A stretch of 64,000 nt of DNA from Phycisphaerae bacterium (GTDB taxonomy: Bacteria > Chloroflexota > Anaerolineae > 4572-78 > J111). The position numbers were made by a program, and so were the translations under genes. Shown piece after piece: positions 9,701 to 18,258 of the stretch; position 1 is the stretch's first letter; each line of letters starts with the position of its first letter. A model generated the notes under the pieces. That model made no database searches. It saw only the letters and a list, made by a program, of their open reading frames with translations, and had not been told where the DNA came from. The stretch lies in assembly GCA_028285035.1 (NCBI GenBank), contig JANQQF010000040.1, forward strand, positions 12,538 through 76,537, in the 5' to 3' direction.

Positions 9701-10077
9701 AGCGGACCATCCTCACTTTGCTCCAGATAGGGCACCAGTTCTTTGGCTTCTTGCGCTGAGTACTCAAAGGGGAAATCGGTGGCTGACTCATCAATAAAAA
9801 ACTCAAAGGGGTTGATGATCGTCATATCGGCAATCAGATCAACCTCAACATACAACTCATCGGACCGCTCTGGAAACACAACACGGGCCTGGTAATTCCC
9901 AAACGGATCTTGCTGCCAATTGATAAAGTGGGTTTCGGGGCGAAGGCGTAAGGAGTAGGACTGAATAGGCGTGCGGCTATGCGGGGCAGGACGTAGCCGA
10001 AAAATATGCGGCGACAAATTTACCAGCCGATCATACTTGTAGTAGGTTTTATGATTGATAGCCACAATGATGGACAT
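6754..10077 (-). CDS. Transglutaminase-DUF2126 fusion protein
   Basis: 1107 residues. Residues 1-250 are a bacterial transglutaminase-like N-terminal domain and core, with Cys180 in IGSCRDSGW, His229 in DLHAWAEVYIP and Asp245 in LGLDPTSG. From about residue 320 onward comes the large DUF2126 region typical of such fusions, with RLTMGGEPTFVSIDDMD, DGRHTGTGGGNHVTLGGSTP and EFRAFDMPPHARMS. Gly-rich GTGGGNH and clustered acidic and His residues suggest a second catalytic unit, related in the literature to glutamine-synthetase-like or amidoligase chemistry; that is family knowledge and I could not verify it here. The length is normal for the family. It is the third gene of the operon. Confidence 0.93.
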   Translation of the reverse strand: MSIIVAINHKTYYKYDRLVNLSPHIFRLRPAPHSRTPIQSYSLRLRPETHFINWQQDPFGNYQARVVFPERSDELYVEVDLIADMTIINPFEFFIDESATDFPFEYSAQEAKELVPYLEQSEDGPLLNKWMSGVDRTKTPTIDFLVALNQKVRQDIAYSVRMEPGVQTCEETLTKAIGSCRDSGWLLVQILRRLGLAARFVSGYLVQLTADVKALDGPSGPEADFTDLHAWAEVYIPGAGWLGLDPTSGLFAGEGHIPLACTPDPISAAPVTGATDPCEVLEFNYSNSVQRIQEDPRVTKPYTDEQWAAINVLGQKVDVALQDADVRLTMGGEPTFVSIDDMDAAEWNTAADGPHKRQLAANLIQRLHKAFGPGGIRHYAQGKWYPGEQLPRWRFGCYWRTDGVAMWRDPDLLGAEEDDYGFGTDEARRFLTELSQILGVDSQNIKAGYEDVFYFLWTESKLPTNVDPFKADLKDPLERQKLASLLSRGLNEPIGYLLPLRWNDTGTGWGSVPWHFRRDEMILIPGDSPMGLRLPLDSLVSVPQDEQEPIIEQDPFDERPPLPDYHDISLANPMPAPASVPRTALCVEPRHGRLYIFMPPVSHLEHYLHLVAAIEQAAAKLALPVVLEGYEPPSDPRLQKIMVTPDPGVIEVNIHPSHSWQDLVSNTETLYEEARQARLGTEKYLIDGRHTGTGGGNHVTLGGSTPADSPFLRRPDLLRSMITYWQHHPGLSYLFSGMFIGPTSQAPRVDEGREEQLYELEIAFSQLPKPGEEVQPWLVDRVLRNLLVDITGNTHRAEFCIDKLYSPDSPSGRLGLVEFRAFDMPPHARMSATQMLLVRSLVAWFWEQPYAQKLVRWGTELHDRFLLPHYVEADLAEVVEDLQQAGYPFQLDWLNPFFEFRFPRYGTSQVRNIELELRMGIEPWHVLGEEVSSFGTARYVDSSVERIQIKARGLTADRYMITCNGRRVPLRSTGIRDEYVAGVRYQAWQPPSSLHPTIGIHSPLVFDVVDTWHKRSIGGCTYHVSHPGGRAHEDVPVNANVAESRRISRFWDYGHTPTPAPTVRYSTVPQGTWNFSAEGSTTNDFRALPPEEVNAEYPYTLDLRRGK

Positions 10078-10159
10078 TGAAACTCCTGAGGATTTACGAT
10101 TTTTGATTTACGAAAAAAGACTGGAGATTAGAGAGTAGAGATTGGAGATCTTTAAAGAC

Positions 10160-10201
10160 CTCTACAAACTCCATAAACTCTACGAACCCTACAAACTCTA
10201 C
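10160..10201. repeat. Short imperfect tandem repeat at the 3' end of the alpha-E gene
   Basis: Four degenerate units of roughly 10 nt (CTCTACAAA, CTCCATAAA, CTCTACGAA, CCCTACAAA) run into the stop codon of the alpha-E gene. The upstream 10078-10159 is also low complexity (GATTTACGATTTTTGATTTACG and GGAGATTAGAGAGTAGAGATTGGAG in part). This looks like slippage-prone filler between the alpha-E and transglutaminase genes. Confidence 0.5.
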
Positions 10202-11172
10202 TGCTGCTGCGCTTGGGCTTGGAATGAGGCCCCAAAGAAGGTTTCGGCGATGGCAACATCGACACTGTTCATCTCAATTTGTAGCTGGTCGGTAAATTCA
10301 TGCAGCCCCTGCTCAAAAATATCTTCAATGCTAGTGAAGGAAAGTTTGGCCACTAACTGCCCCAGATTGCGCTCTGCCTTGTTGTGAGGGCGATCGGTTG
10401 AAGTTTGGGCGATACTGTGCAGCGACTGTTGGGCCTTGAGCAGACAATACAAGATGCTGCGGGGAAAATCGCGCCCAAGCATCAAGAACTCGGCCACTTG
10501 ATGGGGCGTAATCCGGCCATAAAGCTGACGATACCCATTCAGGGCATCCGTGGTACGCAGCAAAGCCGCCCATTGAATATCGTCATAGGCCGTTCCCACA
10601 TAATTGACATCGGGCAGTAAGATAAAATATTTCACATCCAAAATACGCGAAGTTTTGTCGGCGCGTTCCAGCAGTCGGCCCAGCCGGAAAAAGTGCCAGC
10701 CCTCGGTATGAGCCATCGTATCATCGGCCATTCCACCCAATAACATCCCCCCCAGCTTTACATCGTGACAAAAATCATAGGGGTTGTTACTCAAGCTATC
10801 CGGATTCTTGGCCATAGCTTCAATGAGATGATGCAATTTATTGATCTGTTCCCATAACTCAACCGAGATAATGTCACGCACCGTTCGGGCATTTTCCCGC
10901 GCCGCCCTTAGACAAGAAATGATCGAGCTAGGATATTCAGTATCTAACGCCAAAAACCTGATGACATTCCGTTTGATGGATTGATCATATCGTGCAGCAA
11001 ACAACTCGGTGTCACCTGTGACCTGAATTAAAGGATCCCACTGTTGAAACTCTTGAATTGAGGCCTCATCCAACGACAAGTGCCAGTTGACTTCTAAAAA
11101 ACGGGCCGTATTTTCGGCACGCTCCAAGTAGCGACTCATCCAATAAATCGCTTCAGCGACTCGACTTAACAT
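10198..11172 (-). CDS. Alpha-E domain protein (stand-alone)
   Basis: 324 residues, the usual length for a free-standing alpha-E (DUF403) protein. It opens with the defining motif YWMSRYLERAENTARFL at residues about 10-26. A second matching helix pair, FRLGRLLERADKTSRIL, lies in the middle. It is all helical and has no signal peptide. The C-terminus is Gln/Ala rich (FQAQAQQQ). The domain always accompanies circularly permuted ATP-grasp proteins, and the gene lies between one of these (11370-12815) and the transglutaminase-DUF2126 gene. A second copy is fused to an ATP-grasp at 4050-6653, so the operon holds two paralogous sets. Start ATG at 11172 follows a GGAGGGCC-type ribosome site. Confidence 0.93.
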   Translation of the reverse strand: MLSRVAEAIYWMSRYLERAENTARFLEVNWHLSLDEASIQEFQQWDPLIQVTGDTELFAARYDQSIKRNVIRFLALDTEYPSSIISCLRAARENARTVRDIISVELWEQINKLHHLIEAMAKNPDSLSNNPYDFCHDVKLGGMLLGGMADDTMAHTEGWHFFRLGRLLERADKTSRILDVKYFILLPDVNYVGTAYDDIQWAALLRTTDALNGYRQLYGRITPHQVAEFLMLGRDFPRSILYCLLKAQQSLHSIAQTSTDRPHNKAERNLGQLVAKLSFTSIEDIFEQGLHEFTDQLQIEMNSVDVAIAETFFGASFQAQAQQQ

Positions 11173-11250
11173 ACTGGCCCTCCTTCCTTAAAAATGTAAA
11201 TGTTGCATCTAAAATTTGGGGATTATTGTTCGTTTTGGGCAACGGATTTG

Positions 11251-11314
11251 AGTAAGGAGTAAATAGTAATTGGTAATTCTTATTTCACAAGTCAATTACT
11301 ATTTACTCCTTACT
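11251..11314. repeat. Perfect 22-bp inverted repeat between ATP-grasp and alpha-E genes
   Basis: AGTAAGGAGTAAATAGTAAT plus TG (11251-11272) is exactly inverted at 11293-11314 around a 20-nt loop. In RNA it would form a long stem inside the operon, without a T-run. It could limit read-through or protect mRNA ends. Similar AGTAATTGGTAATT-type low-complexity sequence is common filler in intergenic DNA, for example near 2915-2945, so it may be only a dispersed repeat. Confidence 0.6.
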
Positions 11315-11369
11315 AATTACCAATTATAACAAAATCCATTACGCTAACCTTCCGATGTCCGTCTACCCC

Positions 11370-12815
11370 TCACGCATCCGCCTTCAACACCCACGTATCC
11401 TTACTCCCCCCGCCTTGCGATGAGTTGACCACGAGGGAGCCTTTCTTCAGGGCGACTCGGGTGAGGCCACCGGGCAGGACATAGATATCATCACCGTACA
11501 AAATGTAAGGGCGTAAATCGACGTGGCGACCTTCGAGTTGGCCTTCATTGGTGATGATTGGGACACGCGAAAGCCCCAACGTCGGCTGGGCGACAAAGTT
11601 ACGAGGCTTGGCCTTGATCTTCTCGGCAAATTCCTCACGCTCGGCTTGGGTAGAGGCAGGGCCAATTAACATGCCATACCCCCCAGCCTCGTTGGCCGAT
11701 TTGACCACCAAGGTTTCCAAATTCTCCAAAACGTGCTGTCGATCAGTCGGATTGGTACACATGTAGGTGGGCACATTGGGGATGATGATCTCTTCATCAA
11801 GATAATATTTGACCATCTGTGGGACATAAGGGTAAATGCCTTTATCATCGGCCACCCCTGTACCCGGCGCATTGGCTAAGGCTACTTTACCCTTACGGAA
11901 CGCCTCCATCAGGCCCGGAACGCCTAGCATTGAGTCGGGACGAAAGACCTGGGGATCGAGGAAATCGTCGTTGATGCGGCGGTAGATGACATCGATCCGC
12001 TGCAAGCCGTGCGTCGTTTTCATACAGACTTCGCCATTTTTGATGACCAAGTCACGGCCCTCGACCAACTCCACGCCCATTTCGTGGGCCAGATAGCTGT
12101 GTTCAAAATAGGCCGAGTTGTAAATACCGGGGGTGAGTAGGGCGACCATCGGTATGCCTCGTTTACGGGGCGAGATAGCGTGCAGCATATCCAGCAATTG
12201 GGTGGGATAGGCATCGACGGAACGAATTTTGGACACGGCAAAAAGTTCGGGCAGGGTACGTTTCATCAAACGACGATTGGCCAATACATATGATACGCCC
12301 GAAGGTGAGCGCAGATTATCTTCGAGGACATACACCTGACCATCGGCGTCCCGCACCAGGTCGGTGCCTGTAATGTGGCACCAAATTGATTTTGGCGGCT
12401 CCAGTCCTTGACAGGCGGGCAGATACCCCTCAGAGGCGTGAACTACCTCAGCCGGAATGACCTTGTCCTTGAGAATTTTCTGGTCGTGATACATGTCGTG
12501 GATAAATTTGTTGAGGGCGGTGATCCTTTGTTTGAGACCACGATCAATCACATCCCATTCATCCGCGCCGATGATACGCGGCACCAAGTCAAACGGCCAG
12601 ATTTTCTCGGTGCCCGCTTGATGACCATAGACACTGAAGGTGATGCCCATATCGTAGAGGGCCTTTTCTGCCGTGGCCTGCCGACGTTGTAGTTCGTCTG
12701 GCGGTAGTTGGGCCAGTTGTTGCGCCAGCGATTGGGTGCTCAGCCGAGGTTGACCCGGTTCCTCAAACATCTCATCATAAAATGAACCGATGTCATAATC
12801 CGCAAAATTATTCAT
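11370..12815 (-). CDS. Circularly permuted type-2 ATP-grasp protein
   Basis: 481 residues, normal size for the family. Diagnostic stretches are [54 protein letters not shown] (the nucleotide-binding Lys and Gly-rich loop) and the C-terminal [12 protein letters not shown]. The family is predicted to use ATP to join a carboxylate to an amine, with circular permutation of the ATP-grasp fold. It is the first gene of the five-gene minus-strand operon, behind the promoter at 12992-13020 and a terminator-like leader hairpin. An AGAAGGAG ribosome site sits just before ATG at 12815. A paralog fused to alpha-E lies at 4050-6653. Confidence 0.93.
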   Translation of the reverse strand: MNNFADYDIGSFYDEMFEEPGQPRLSTQSLAQQLAQLPPDELQRRQATAEKALYDMGITFSVYGHQAGTEKIWPFDLVPRIIGADEWDVIDRGLKQRITALNKFIHDMYHDQKILKDKVIPAEVVHASEGYLPACQGLEPPKSIWCHITGTDLVRDADGQVYVLEDNLRSPSGVSYVLANRRLMKRTLPELFAVSKIRSVDAYPTQLLDMLHAISPRKRGIPMVALLTPGIYNSAYFEHSYLAHEMGVELVEGRDLVIKNGEVCMKTTHGLQRIDVIYRRINDDFLDPQVFRPDSMLGVPGLMEAFRKGKVALANAPGTGVADDKGIYPYVPQMVKYYLDEEIIIPNVPTYMCTNPTDRQHVLENLETLVVKSANEAGGYGMLIGPASTQAEREEFAEKIKAKPRNFVAQPTLGLSRVPIITNEGQLEGRHVDLRPYILYGDDIYVLPGGLTRVALKKGSLVVNSSQGGGSKDTWVLKADA

Positions 12816-12876
12816 ACCTACTCCTTCTCAGTTGGATTTCACCAAGGCCAATCGCCAGTTACGCAACCGCGGGGAT

Positions 12877-12931
12877 AAAAAAAGACGCCCTCAGCAGACA
12901 AAATGTATTCAATTCTGTCTTCGAGCGCGTC
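12877..12931 (-). terminator. Terminator-like leader hairpin before the ATP-grasp operon
   Basis: On the minus strand GACGC (12927-12931) pairs with GCGTC (12884-12888), an internal loop follows, then a 9-bp inner stem AGACAGAAT/ATTTTGTCT with a 7-nt loop, then seven T (complement of 12877-12883). It lies between the promoter at 12992-13020 and the ATG at 12815. It should terminate or attenuate transcription unless something prevents folding. The outer stem, internal loop, inner stem, U-run layout is like that of the amt leader at 675-728. Confidence 0.55.
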
Positions 12932-12991
12932 CCGGCTACTTAGATTGGATGTACAACCACTGTTTTGGGTCGATTGCTACTAGTTACGCGG

Positions 12992-13020
12992 ATTATACTT
13001 GGGATTGGATAACTCCGCAA
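12992..13020 (-). promoter_or_regulatory. Sigma70-type promoter of the ATP-grasp/alpha-E/transglutaminase operon
   Basis: On the minus strand TTGCGG (13015-13020) and a perfect TATAAT (12992-12997) are separated by 17 nt. The predicted transcript has a leader of about 170 nt before the ATG at 12815, including the hairpin at 12877-12931. The remainder of the 12816-13251 gap (13021-13251) shows no gene I can support. Confidence 0.7.
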
Positions 13021-13251
13021 GTGGATTTTTTGGGGTGGGTTGGATGGTTGGGTAGACGATTTGCTTAGGTGGGTTTATAATGGACACGTCGGCCATAAAA
13101 TTTTGTATGGAAAAGTCCACCATAAAAATTTAGAGTTGAAATGTCAGTATAATAATTGTTAGGGACTTCGTGATTTTTATCAAAAGCAGATAGATTATGA
13201 CAAGAATATCTTAGAACGAGTAAATCGTTCGATCTGATTTGAGGACAACCT

Positions 13252-14004
13252 ATGAAATTTGTGACCTGGAATATCAATGGTGGCTATGGCCTAAATCCAG
13301 ACAATACTCATCAGTTTCTAGGATATGAGAATTTAGACTATTTCATTCACAAGCTCAAACAAATTGATGCTGATATTGTTTGCCTGCAAGAAGTTCATGT
13401 CAACACTGAACGCTCTCAAGCCCAAGAAATTGCGAAAACTCTGGATTACTCCGCTGTTTTTGAAAGTGTAGCTAGTGAGTCCCATATTGACCCGCGCTTT
13501 CAACTAGCAAATGCGATTCTCGCCAAACAGGATATTGATGTGACGCATAGTATTACACTACCACAGCCTCAATTTCCGCTTGAACTACCTATTTTAGCAT
13601 CAGGGGAACGTGCTAGAATTCATGACAAAGTGTTACAGATAGTACAGATAAACGAACTAATGGTAAGTAATACCCATTTATTACCCTTACATATTTTAGG
13701 CGCACGTTGGGACAATGCTGATGGCAGAAATTTTGCCACTTCCATAGCAGATGTCCTAAAGGCTGAATTGAGAACTCCGCTCGTTTTGTGCGGTGACTTT
13801 AACTTTCCCAATATAAATGACTTAATGTCTGATCTAATAGCATCATTCAAACTTACCGATGCATTGCCAAATGAACCATCGCTCCCTGGCTTCGACCTAC
13901 GAATTGATTACATATTAGCTTCAGATGAACTCAAAGTTCGAAGTAGTGAAATTTTTCCGTGCTATACCGATCATTTTCCTTGTGTTGTTTCATTAACGGC
14001 ATAA
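13252..14004 (+). CDS. Endonuclease/exonuclease/phosphatase family protein
   Basis: 250 residues of the EEP (DNase I-like) fold. Motifs are in the usual order: TWNINGG at residues 5-11 (metal or phosphate Asn), IVCLQEVH with Glu47, CGDFNFP (catalytic Asp and Asn), LRIDYILAS, and the terminal TDHFPCVVS with the catalytic His. Family members cleave phosphodiesters in DNA or RNA or in phospholipid or nucleotide substrates, so the substrate cannot be told here. There is no signal peptide, so it is cytoplasmic. The start ATG is preceded by GAGGA. It stands alone, divergent from the operon at left and convergent with the MFS gene at right. Confidence 0.9.
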   Translation: MKFVTWNINGGYGLNPDNTHQFLGYENLDYFIHKLKQIDADIVCLQEVHVNTERSQAQEIAKTLDYSAVFESVASESHIDPRFQLANAILAKQDIDVTHSITLPQPQFPLELPILASGERARIHDKVLQIVQINELMVSNTHLLPLHILGARWDNADGRNFATSIADVLKAELRTPLVLCGDFNFPNINDLMSDLIASFKLTDALPNEPSLPGFDLRIDYILASDELKVRSSEIFPCYTDHFPCVVSLTA

Positions 14005-14142
14005 TAAAGTGTTACAACACAAATATAATGGGCAAGGTTGGTTTCAATATCAACTATCATCCATTTGTAAGGATGGGCTTTCGGTTAATGAAAAGTTGAG
14101 GCAACCCGGATTTCCCTCAATTTGGGAGGCTTGATTTCAAAC

Positions 14143-15345
14143 TCATTTAACAGATAGGTCTGTAAAACTTGTGATAATTCGAAGCTGGCTAAACAATGCC
14201 GCAGCGAAAGAAAAACCATAAGCAACCACCACAAAAATCATACCGGCATAGGGTGATATGGATCCGGCAATAAGACCGCCAATCAATGCACCAAGTGGAC
14301 GTACACCATATATGGCGGTTTGGATGACAGCATTCACTCGACCAAGCATATGGCCTGGTGTTACAAGTTGGCGGATAGAATTCTGGGCAATCAACCACAT
14401 CGACGGACCGAAACCAAGCAAGAAGAACGCCATGTATAGCACTTCAATGGGTCCCGTCTCCGGTATTATGAGCAACACCAAGATTGCAATAACCGAGCTT
14501 CCTGGTCCAAAAAGTAGAATAAAATTTGGTGGGATACGTTCGGAAAATCGACCAGCTATCCAAGATCCTACAATGGTTGCACTACCAAAGGTGGCCAAGG
14601 CAAAACCAAAAATGCTGGGGTCGGCGTGATAGTATTCAATGATTAATGGGACTACGACAACCAAAAGTGCGGAAAATGAAATATTCCAAAAAATCGCACA
14701 GGCAGCAATTGGCCGCAGTAAGTTGTGTCGTATCACCTGTGAGCCGCCTTCGACAATCAACACCCACAAGTTTTGTTGAAGGCGGGGCGGAGCAGGCAAC
14801 TGCGGCAATCGCAGGATGACAAGCAATGCGGCTACAGCACACATCATTGCCAAAACAAAGATAAGTTTTGCAACATCTTTATCAATTGAAACGCCGATAG
14901 CAAGCGGCACAACAAATGAGGAAATCGCGCGTGGGATCTCTAGCTGTGCATTCGCTCTGGAGACCTGTTGGCGTTCAACAACTATCGGGATAATTGATAA
15001 CCCTACAAGCATAAAAAGAACAATCCCAAAACCAGACAGCAGAATGGTGATCCCAAATCCTATTAGACTCTCAAAATAGACACTCAATGCAACGCCAAGA
15101 AAACCTGTTAGGGAAATGGCTGTTGATAAAATCGCAGTGATCTTTATCGATATCTTATCCACGGCTAACCCCGATGGAATAGAACCTAATAGATACGCCA
15201 TCGACTGAAGCGCCACCAAAATACCGATCGTTTCTGGTGACGCCTCAAATAACAGCACCGCTACAAGTGGTACAGCGACAAGCCCGATTTGATCTGCGAT
15301 ATGCATCCCATAGGCTGATATTGTTAGTCGGTCGATTACATTCAT
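14143..15345 (-). CDS. MFS transporter
   Basis: 400 residues with about 12 hydrophobic segments in two six-helix halves. It has a cytoplasmic loop after helix 2 resembling the MFS motif (SGLAVDKISIK) and a second-half counterpart AGRFSERIPP. The layout matches enterobactin-exporter-like or drug-efflux MFS proteins of about 400 residues. The substrate is unknown. The start ATG at 15345 has GGAGA upstream. It is convergent with the EEP gene; the 138-nt gap between them holds only weak short hairpins. Confidence 0.88.
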   Translation of the reverse strand: MNVIDRLTISAYGMHIADQIGLVAVPLVAVLLFEASPETIGILVALQSMAYLLGSIPSGLAVDKISIKITAILSTAISLTGFLGVALSVYFESLIGFGITILLSGFGIVLFMLVGLSIIPIVVERQQVSRANAQLEIPRAISSFVVPLAIGVSIDKDVAKLIFVLAMMCAVAALLVILRLPQLPAPPRLQQNLWVLIVEGGSQVIRHNLLRPIAACAIFWNISFSALLVVVVPLIIEYYHADPSIFGFALATFGSATIVGSWIAGRFSERIPPNFILLFGPGSSVIAILVLLIIPETGPIEVLYMAFFLLGFGPSMWLIAQNSIRQLVTPGHMLGRVNAVIQTAIYGVRPLGALIGGLIAGSISPYAGMIFVVVAYGFSFAAALFSQLRIITSFTDLSVK

Positions 15346-15532
15346 TGCTCAGTTTCTCCAAGACCTCTACAGTGCAAAAATATACAAGCATTCAATCGTC
15401 GGCTAACTATAAATCAGATAGGTACCTGAATTCCACCCATTTCTTGCTGTAAAATCAGGGCGTAGGAAAGATAAAAAAGGGCACAGACCCTCATCGACAT
15501 ACGCTCTTTTTATTCACCACACCCAACAATCC

Positions 15533-15632
15533 TTACAAATAGGCTCCCCCAGAAATCTCAAGGCGTTACCCTGTAATCCAGCCAGCTTCATTCCTAGATA
15601 AGAAGGCAATCACCCCCTCGACGTCCTAACCT
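15533..15632 (-). pseudogene. Decayed 3' fragment of an SDR gene
   Basis: The complement of this stretch translates as DVEGVIAFLSRNEAGWITG, stop, RLEISGGAYL, stop. The intact SDR at 36656-37420 ends DVEGVIAFLCSDEAGWITG-Q-RLEISGGAYL. The Gln codon of the intact gene is TAA here, and a second in-frame stop lies just upstream of DVEG. At DNA level the two are roughly 80% identical by eye over about 95 nt, with homology stopping near the stop codon. Only the 3' end is present. It lies just before the glycan island whose far edge is the intact gene, in the same orientation. The rest of 15346-15821 holds only this and a promoter candidate. Confidence 0.88.
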
Positions 15633-15663
15633 TTGCCTGAACCCAGGTCAAATTCAAAAATTT

Positions 15664-15691
15664 TTGCTTGGTTTGTTTTTCCGAATAGAAT
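15664..15691 (+). promoter_or_regulatory. Candidate promoter of the glycan-export island
   Basis: TTGCTT (15664-15669) and TAGAAT (15686-15691), spacing 16 nt, lie about 130 nt ahead of the first island gene at 15822 and point towards it. Each hexamer has mismatches, so this is a moderate call. Confidence 0.4.
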
Positions 15692-15821
15692 GTTCCTAAC
15701 TATTTGTCCAGAATTGATTGAGATCTACTGCCGCAGACACAAGCTCTTCAAGATGGGCCATGAGACAAGGATTTTTGAGTGAGGGTATCGGGGGCACCAT
15801 CATCTGCTATGAGATGTTGTT

Positions 15822-16697
15822 ATGTCAGTTAAGCTGTCGGAAAAGAAAAAAAACGAATCAGTATCAGGTCGCCAGGCCTATCAACTGTATCTTAACCCGA
15901 TAAACATGGGCCATAATCTATGGCAGCATCGAGAGCTGATTCGGCAATTCACCCGCCGAGAGGTACAACAGCGCTATCGAGGCTCTTACTTGGGATTGAT
16001 CTGGTCTTTTATCACGCCTTTATCTACCCTAGTCGTTTACACCTTTGTTTTTTCAATCATCTTTGACGCTCGATGGGAAGGAGCACCATTAGAGGGGCCA
16101 GCCAGTTTTGCCCTAGCATTTTTTGCTGGCTTGGTGGTTTATAATGTGTTGAGCGAAACCATACTGGCCTCATCGGCGGTCATCACCGGCAACCCCAATT
16201 ACGTCAAAAAAGTCGTTTTTCCCTTAGAAATTTTGCCGATAAACATTCTAGGGTCTGCCTTAATTCACTCTCTGTTTGGCTTGGCTATTTTGTTTGTTGG
16301 TCTTTTGATTTTTCTCTGGCAGATTCCCTGGACCGTCATCTTTCTGCCCCTGATGTATCTGCCCTTAATTTTTATCACGTTAGGCTTGGCCTGGTTTGTG
16401 GCTTCATTAGGCGTATTTGTTCGAGATCTAAACCATTTTTTAGGTATTGTCTTACAATTTTTTTTCTTTTTAACCCCCATCGTTTATCCGCCTTCAGCCG
16501 TACCAGAGCAGCTAAAATTTCTCATCTTCCTTAACCCGCTCTCATTTATCATCAATCACGTTAGGCGGGTGGTGTTGTTCGGGCAGGTGCCGGATTGGGG
16601 CGAATTTGTTATCATCGTCATCACTACGTTTGGGGTGATGCTGTTAGGGTATGCTTGGTTTATGACCAGTAAAAAAACGTTTGCTGATGTTATTTAA
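15822..16697 (+). CDS. wzm: ABC-2 polysaccharide export permease
   Basis: 291 residues with six hydrophobic segments and the family features of ABC-2 polyol/polysaccharide permeases: an amphipathic N-terminal stretch ending FTRREVQQRYRGSYLGLIWS before the first helix, and FFFLTPIVYPPSAVPE between the last helices. Together with the ATP-binding protein 3 nt downstream it should form the Wzm/Wzt-type exporter that moves undecaprenyl-linked glycan across the membrane. The first ATG (15822) has a weak ribosome site; a later Met (MGHNLWQ, about residue 29) is an alternative start. It is the first gene of a long plus-strand run reaching 36581. Confidence 0.93.
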   Translation: MSVKLSEKKKNESVSGRQAYQLYLNPINMGHNLWQHRELIRQFTRREVQQRYRGSYLGLIWSFITPLSTLVVYTFVFSIIFDARWEGAPLEGPASFALAFFAGLVVYNVLSETILASSAVITGNPNYVKKVVFPLEILPINILGSALIHSLFGLAILFVGLLIFLWQIPWTVIFLPLMYLPLIFITLGLAWFVASLGVFVRDLNHFLGIVLQFFFFLTPIVYPPSAVPEQLKFLIFLNPLSFIINHVRRVVLFGQVPDWGEFVIIVITTFGVMLLGYAWFMTSKKTFADVI

Positions 16698-16700
16698 AGT

Positions 16701-18179
16701 ATGGAAATGAATAACGCGATAAACAAAAATGAATATCGACCTAAATCGGATGTGGATATCGCCATTGCTGTGCAAGGTATCAGCAAGATGTACCCACTTT
16801 ACCGTGACCCACTCGACAGGCTCAAGCAATCGTTGTGGCACGCCTTGCCTAAATTTATACAGGGGCCACCTCGGGAGTTTTATCAAGAGTTTTGGGCCTT
16901 ACAGCCGGTATCATTTGAGGTTAAACGGGGGGAGGCTTTAGGCATCATTGGCCTAAATGGCAGCGGGAAGAGCACCTTGTTGCAAATCATTGCGGGCACA
17001 TTAACCCCAACAACGGGAGATACTCAGGTCAATGGCCGTGTCGCGGCCCTCTTAGAATTAGGCAGCGGCTTTAATCCCGAATTTACAGGTCGTGAAAACG
17101 TATATATTAATGGGGCCATTCTTGGGTTTAACCGAGACGAGATAGACGAACGATTTGATGAGATTGCTGCATTTGCTGATATTGGTGATTTTATCGACCA
17201 CCCCGTCAAACTATATTCCAGTGGTATGTTTGTGCGGTTAGCCTTTGCGGTACAGGCCTGTGTTGAGCCTGACATATTGATTGTGGATGAAGCGCTGGCC
17301 GTTGGTGATATTTTTTTTCAACAAAAATGTCATGCCCGGATGGAGCAGTTGTTGGCTGACAATACAGCGATTATGATTGTGTCACACGATATAGCGGCGA
17401 TTGAGAAATATAGCGATCAAATTCTACTGTTGGATGGTGGGCGAACCTTGTTTTTAGGAGACCCGCAAGTTGCCATTCAAAACTATTATCGTTTAGACGA
17501 GCAAGTTCGTTTGAAAGACTCTAAAAAAACATCCATTTCTCAAGTTGATACGGATGAAGATATTGATGACGCCGTTGATGATGTCAGCACGATGGTGTGG
17601 CCTGATGAGCAGATGTTTTTAGATCTATCACAGGCGATTGTCATTGGCTCTGAAGAGATGGTTCGTTGTTTAGGGATTGCGTTATGTAATGAACAAGGGC
17701 AAGCTTGTACCATATTTCAGATTGGCGAGATGGCTCATTTTTATTACGAATTTGAGCTTTTGCAAGATATTCAAATGCCAACTGGTGGCGTCGAGATCAT
17801 TAATCGGCAAAATGTTATGGTCCATAGCAAAAATTCGATGAATGTTCAAATTAAAGGGCCATCGATGACGCCAAAAGGGAGTATCGTCCGCTTTCGCCAA
17901 ACGATGCAATTCAATCTGGTTCAAGGGGCATACACCTTTGGGGTGGGGTTTGGTACCCTCAGCGACCAAGGCTTTCAACGGATGATTTCTCCTCCATTTG
18001 ATGCGCCGGGTCAAAATGATATTGTTATTTTCCGGGTGACACAGGCAGGGCAATTTTATGTGCTTAGAAAGAACAATCCAGTCTTATTTCACGGTTATGC
18101 TGATTTGCCCGGCACAGCCACGATGTCAATCGTTGAGCCAAATGAAACGAGTGAGACTTACTATCGAGGAAAAGTGTAG
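16701..18179 (+). CDS. wzt: ABC transporter ATP-binding protein with Wzt-type carbohydrate-binding tail
   Basis: 492 residues. The nucleotide-binding domain (about 20-265) has Walker A GLNGSGKST (about 84-92), signature YSSGMFVRLAFAV, Walker B ILIVDEALAVGD and switch HD. An acidic linker rich in Asp (about 275-300) leads to a C-terminal beta-sandwich (about 310-480) like the Wzt-C domain, which in O-antigen exporters reads the capped glycan end before export. So this is likely a capped-glycan exporter and not a teichoic-acid one. It begins 3 nt after the permease gene. The cap could be set by the methyltransferase at 23976-25331, which is an inference. Confidence 0.93.
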   Translation: MEMNNAINKNEYRPKSDVDIAIAVQGISKMYPLYRDPLDRLKQSLWHALPKFIQGPPREFYQEFWALQPVSFEVKRGEALGIIGLNGSGKSTLLQIIAGTLTPTTGDTQVNGRVAALLELGSGFNPEFTGRENVYINGAILGFNRDEIDERFDEIAAFADIGDFIDHPVKLYSSGMFVRLAFAVQACVEPDILIVDEALAVGDIFFQQKCHARMEQLLADNTAIMIVSHDIAAIEKYSDQILLLDGGRTLFLGDPQVAIQNYYRLDEQVRLKDSKKTSISQVDTDEDIDDAVDDVSTMVWPDEQMFLDLSQAIVIGSEEMVRCLGIALCNEQGQACTIFQIGEMAHFYYEFELLQDIQMPTGGVEIINRQNVMVHSKNSMNVQIKGPSMTPKGSIVRFRQTMQFNLVQGAYTFGVGFGTLSDQGFQRMISPPFDAPGQNDIVIFRVTQAGQFYVLRKNNPVLFHGYADLPGTATMSIVEPNETSETYYRGKV

Positions 18180-18258
18180 GGCGATGCCTTGCCCAAACTC
18201 AGACGAATAAGCGCATTCGTCAATCAATCATAACATCAGTGCCGTCAAGCAAAGTAAT

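Noticed and set aside
13065..13277. 70-codon minus-strand frame upstream of the EEP gene
   Set aside because: It overlaps the EEP start on the opposite strand and has no ribosome site or family match.
14005..14142. Terminator between the convergent EEP and MFS genes
   Set aside because: Only short weak stems (for example CATCC/GGATG) are present, with no T-run.
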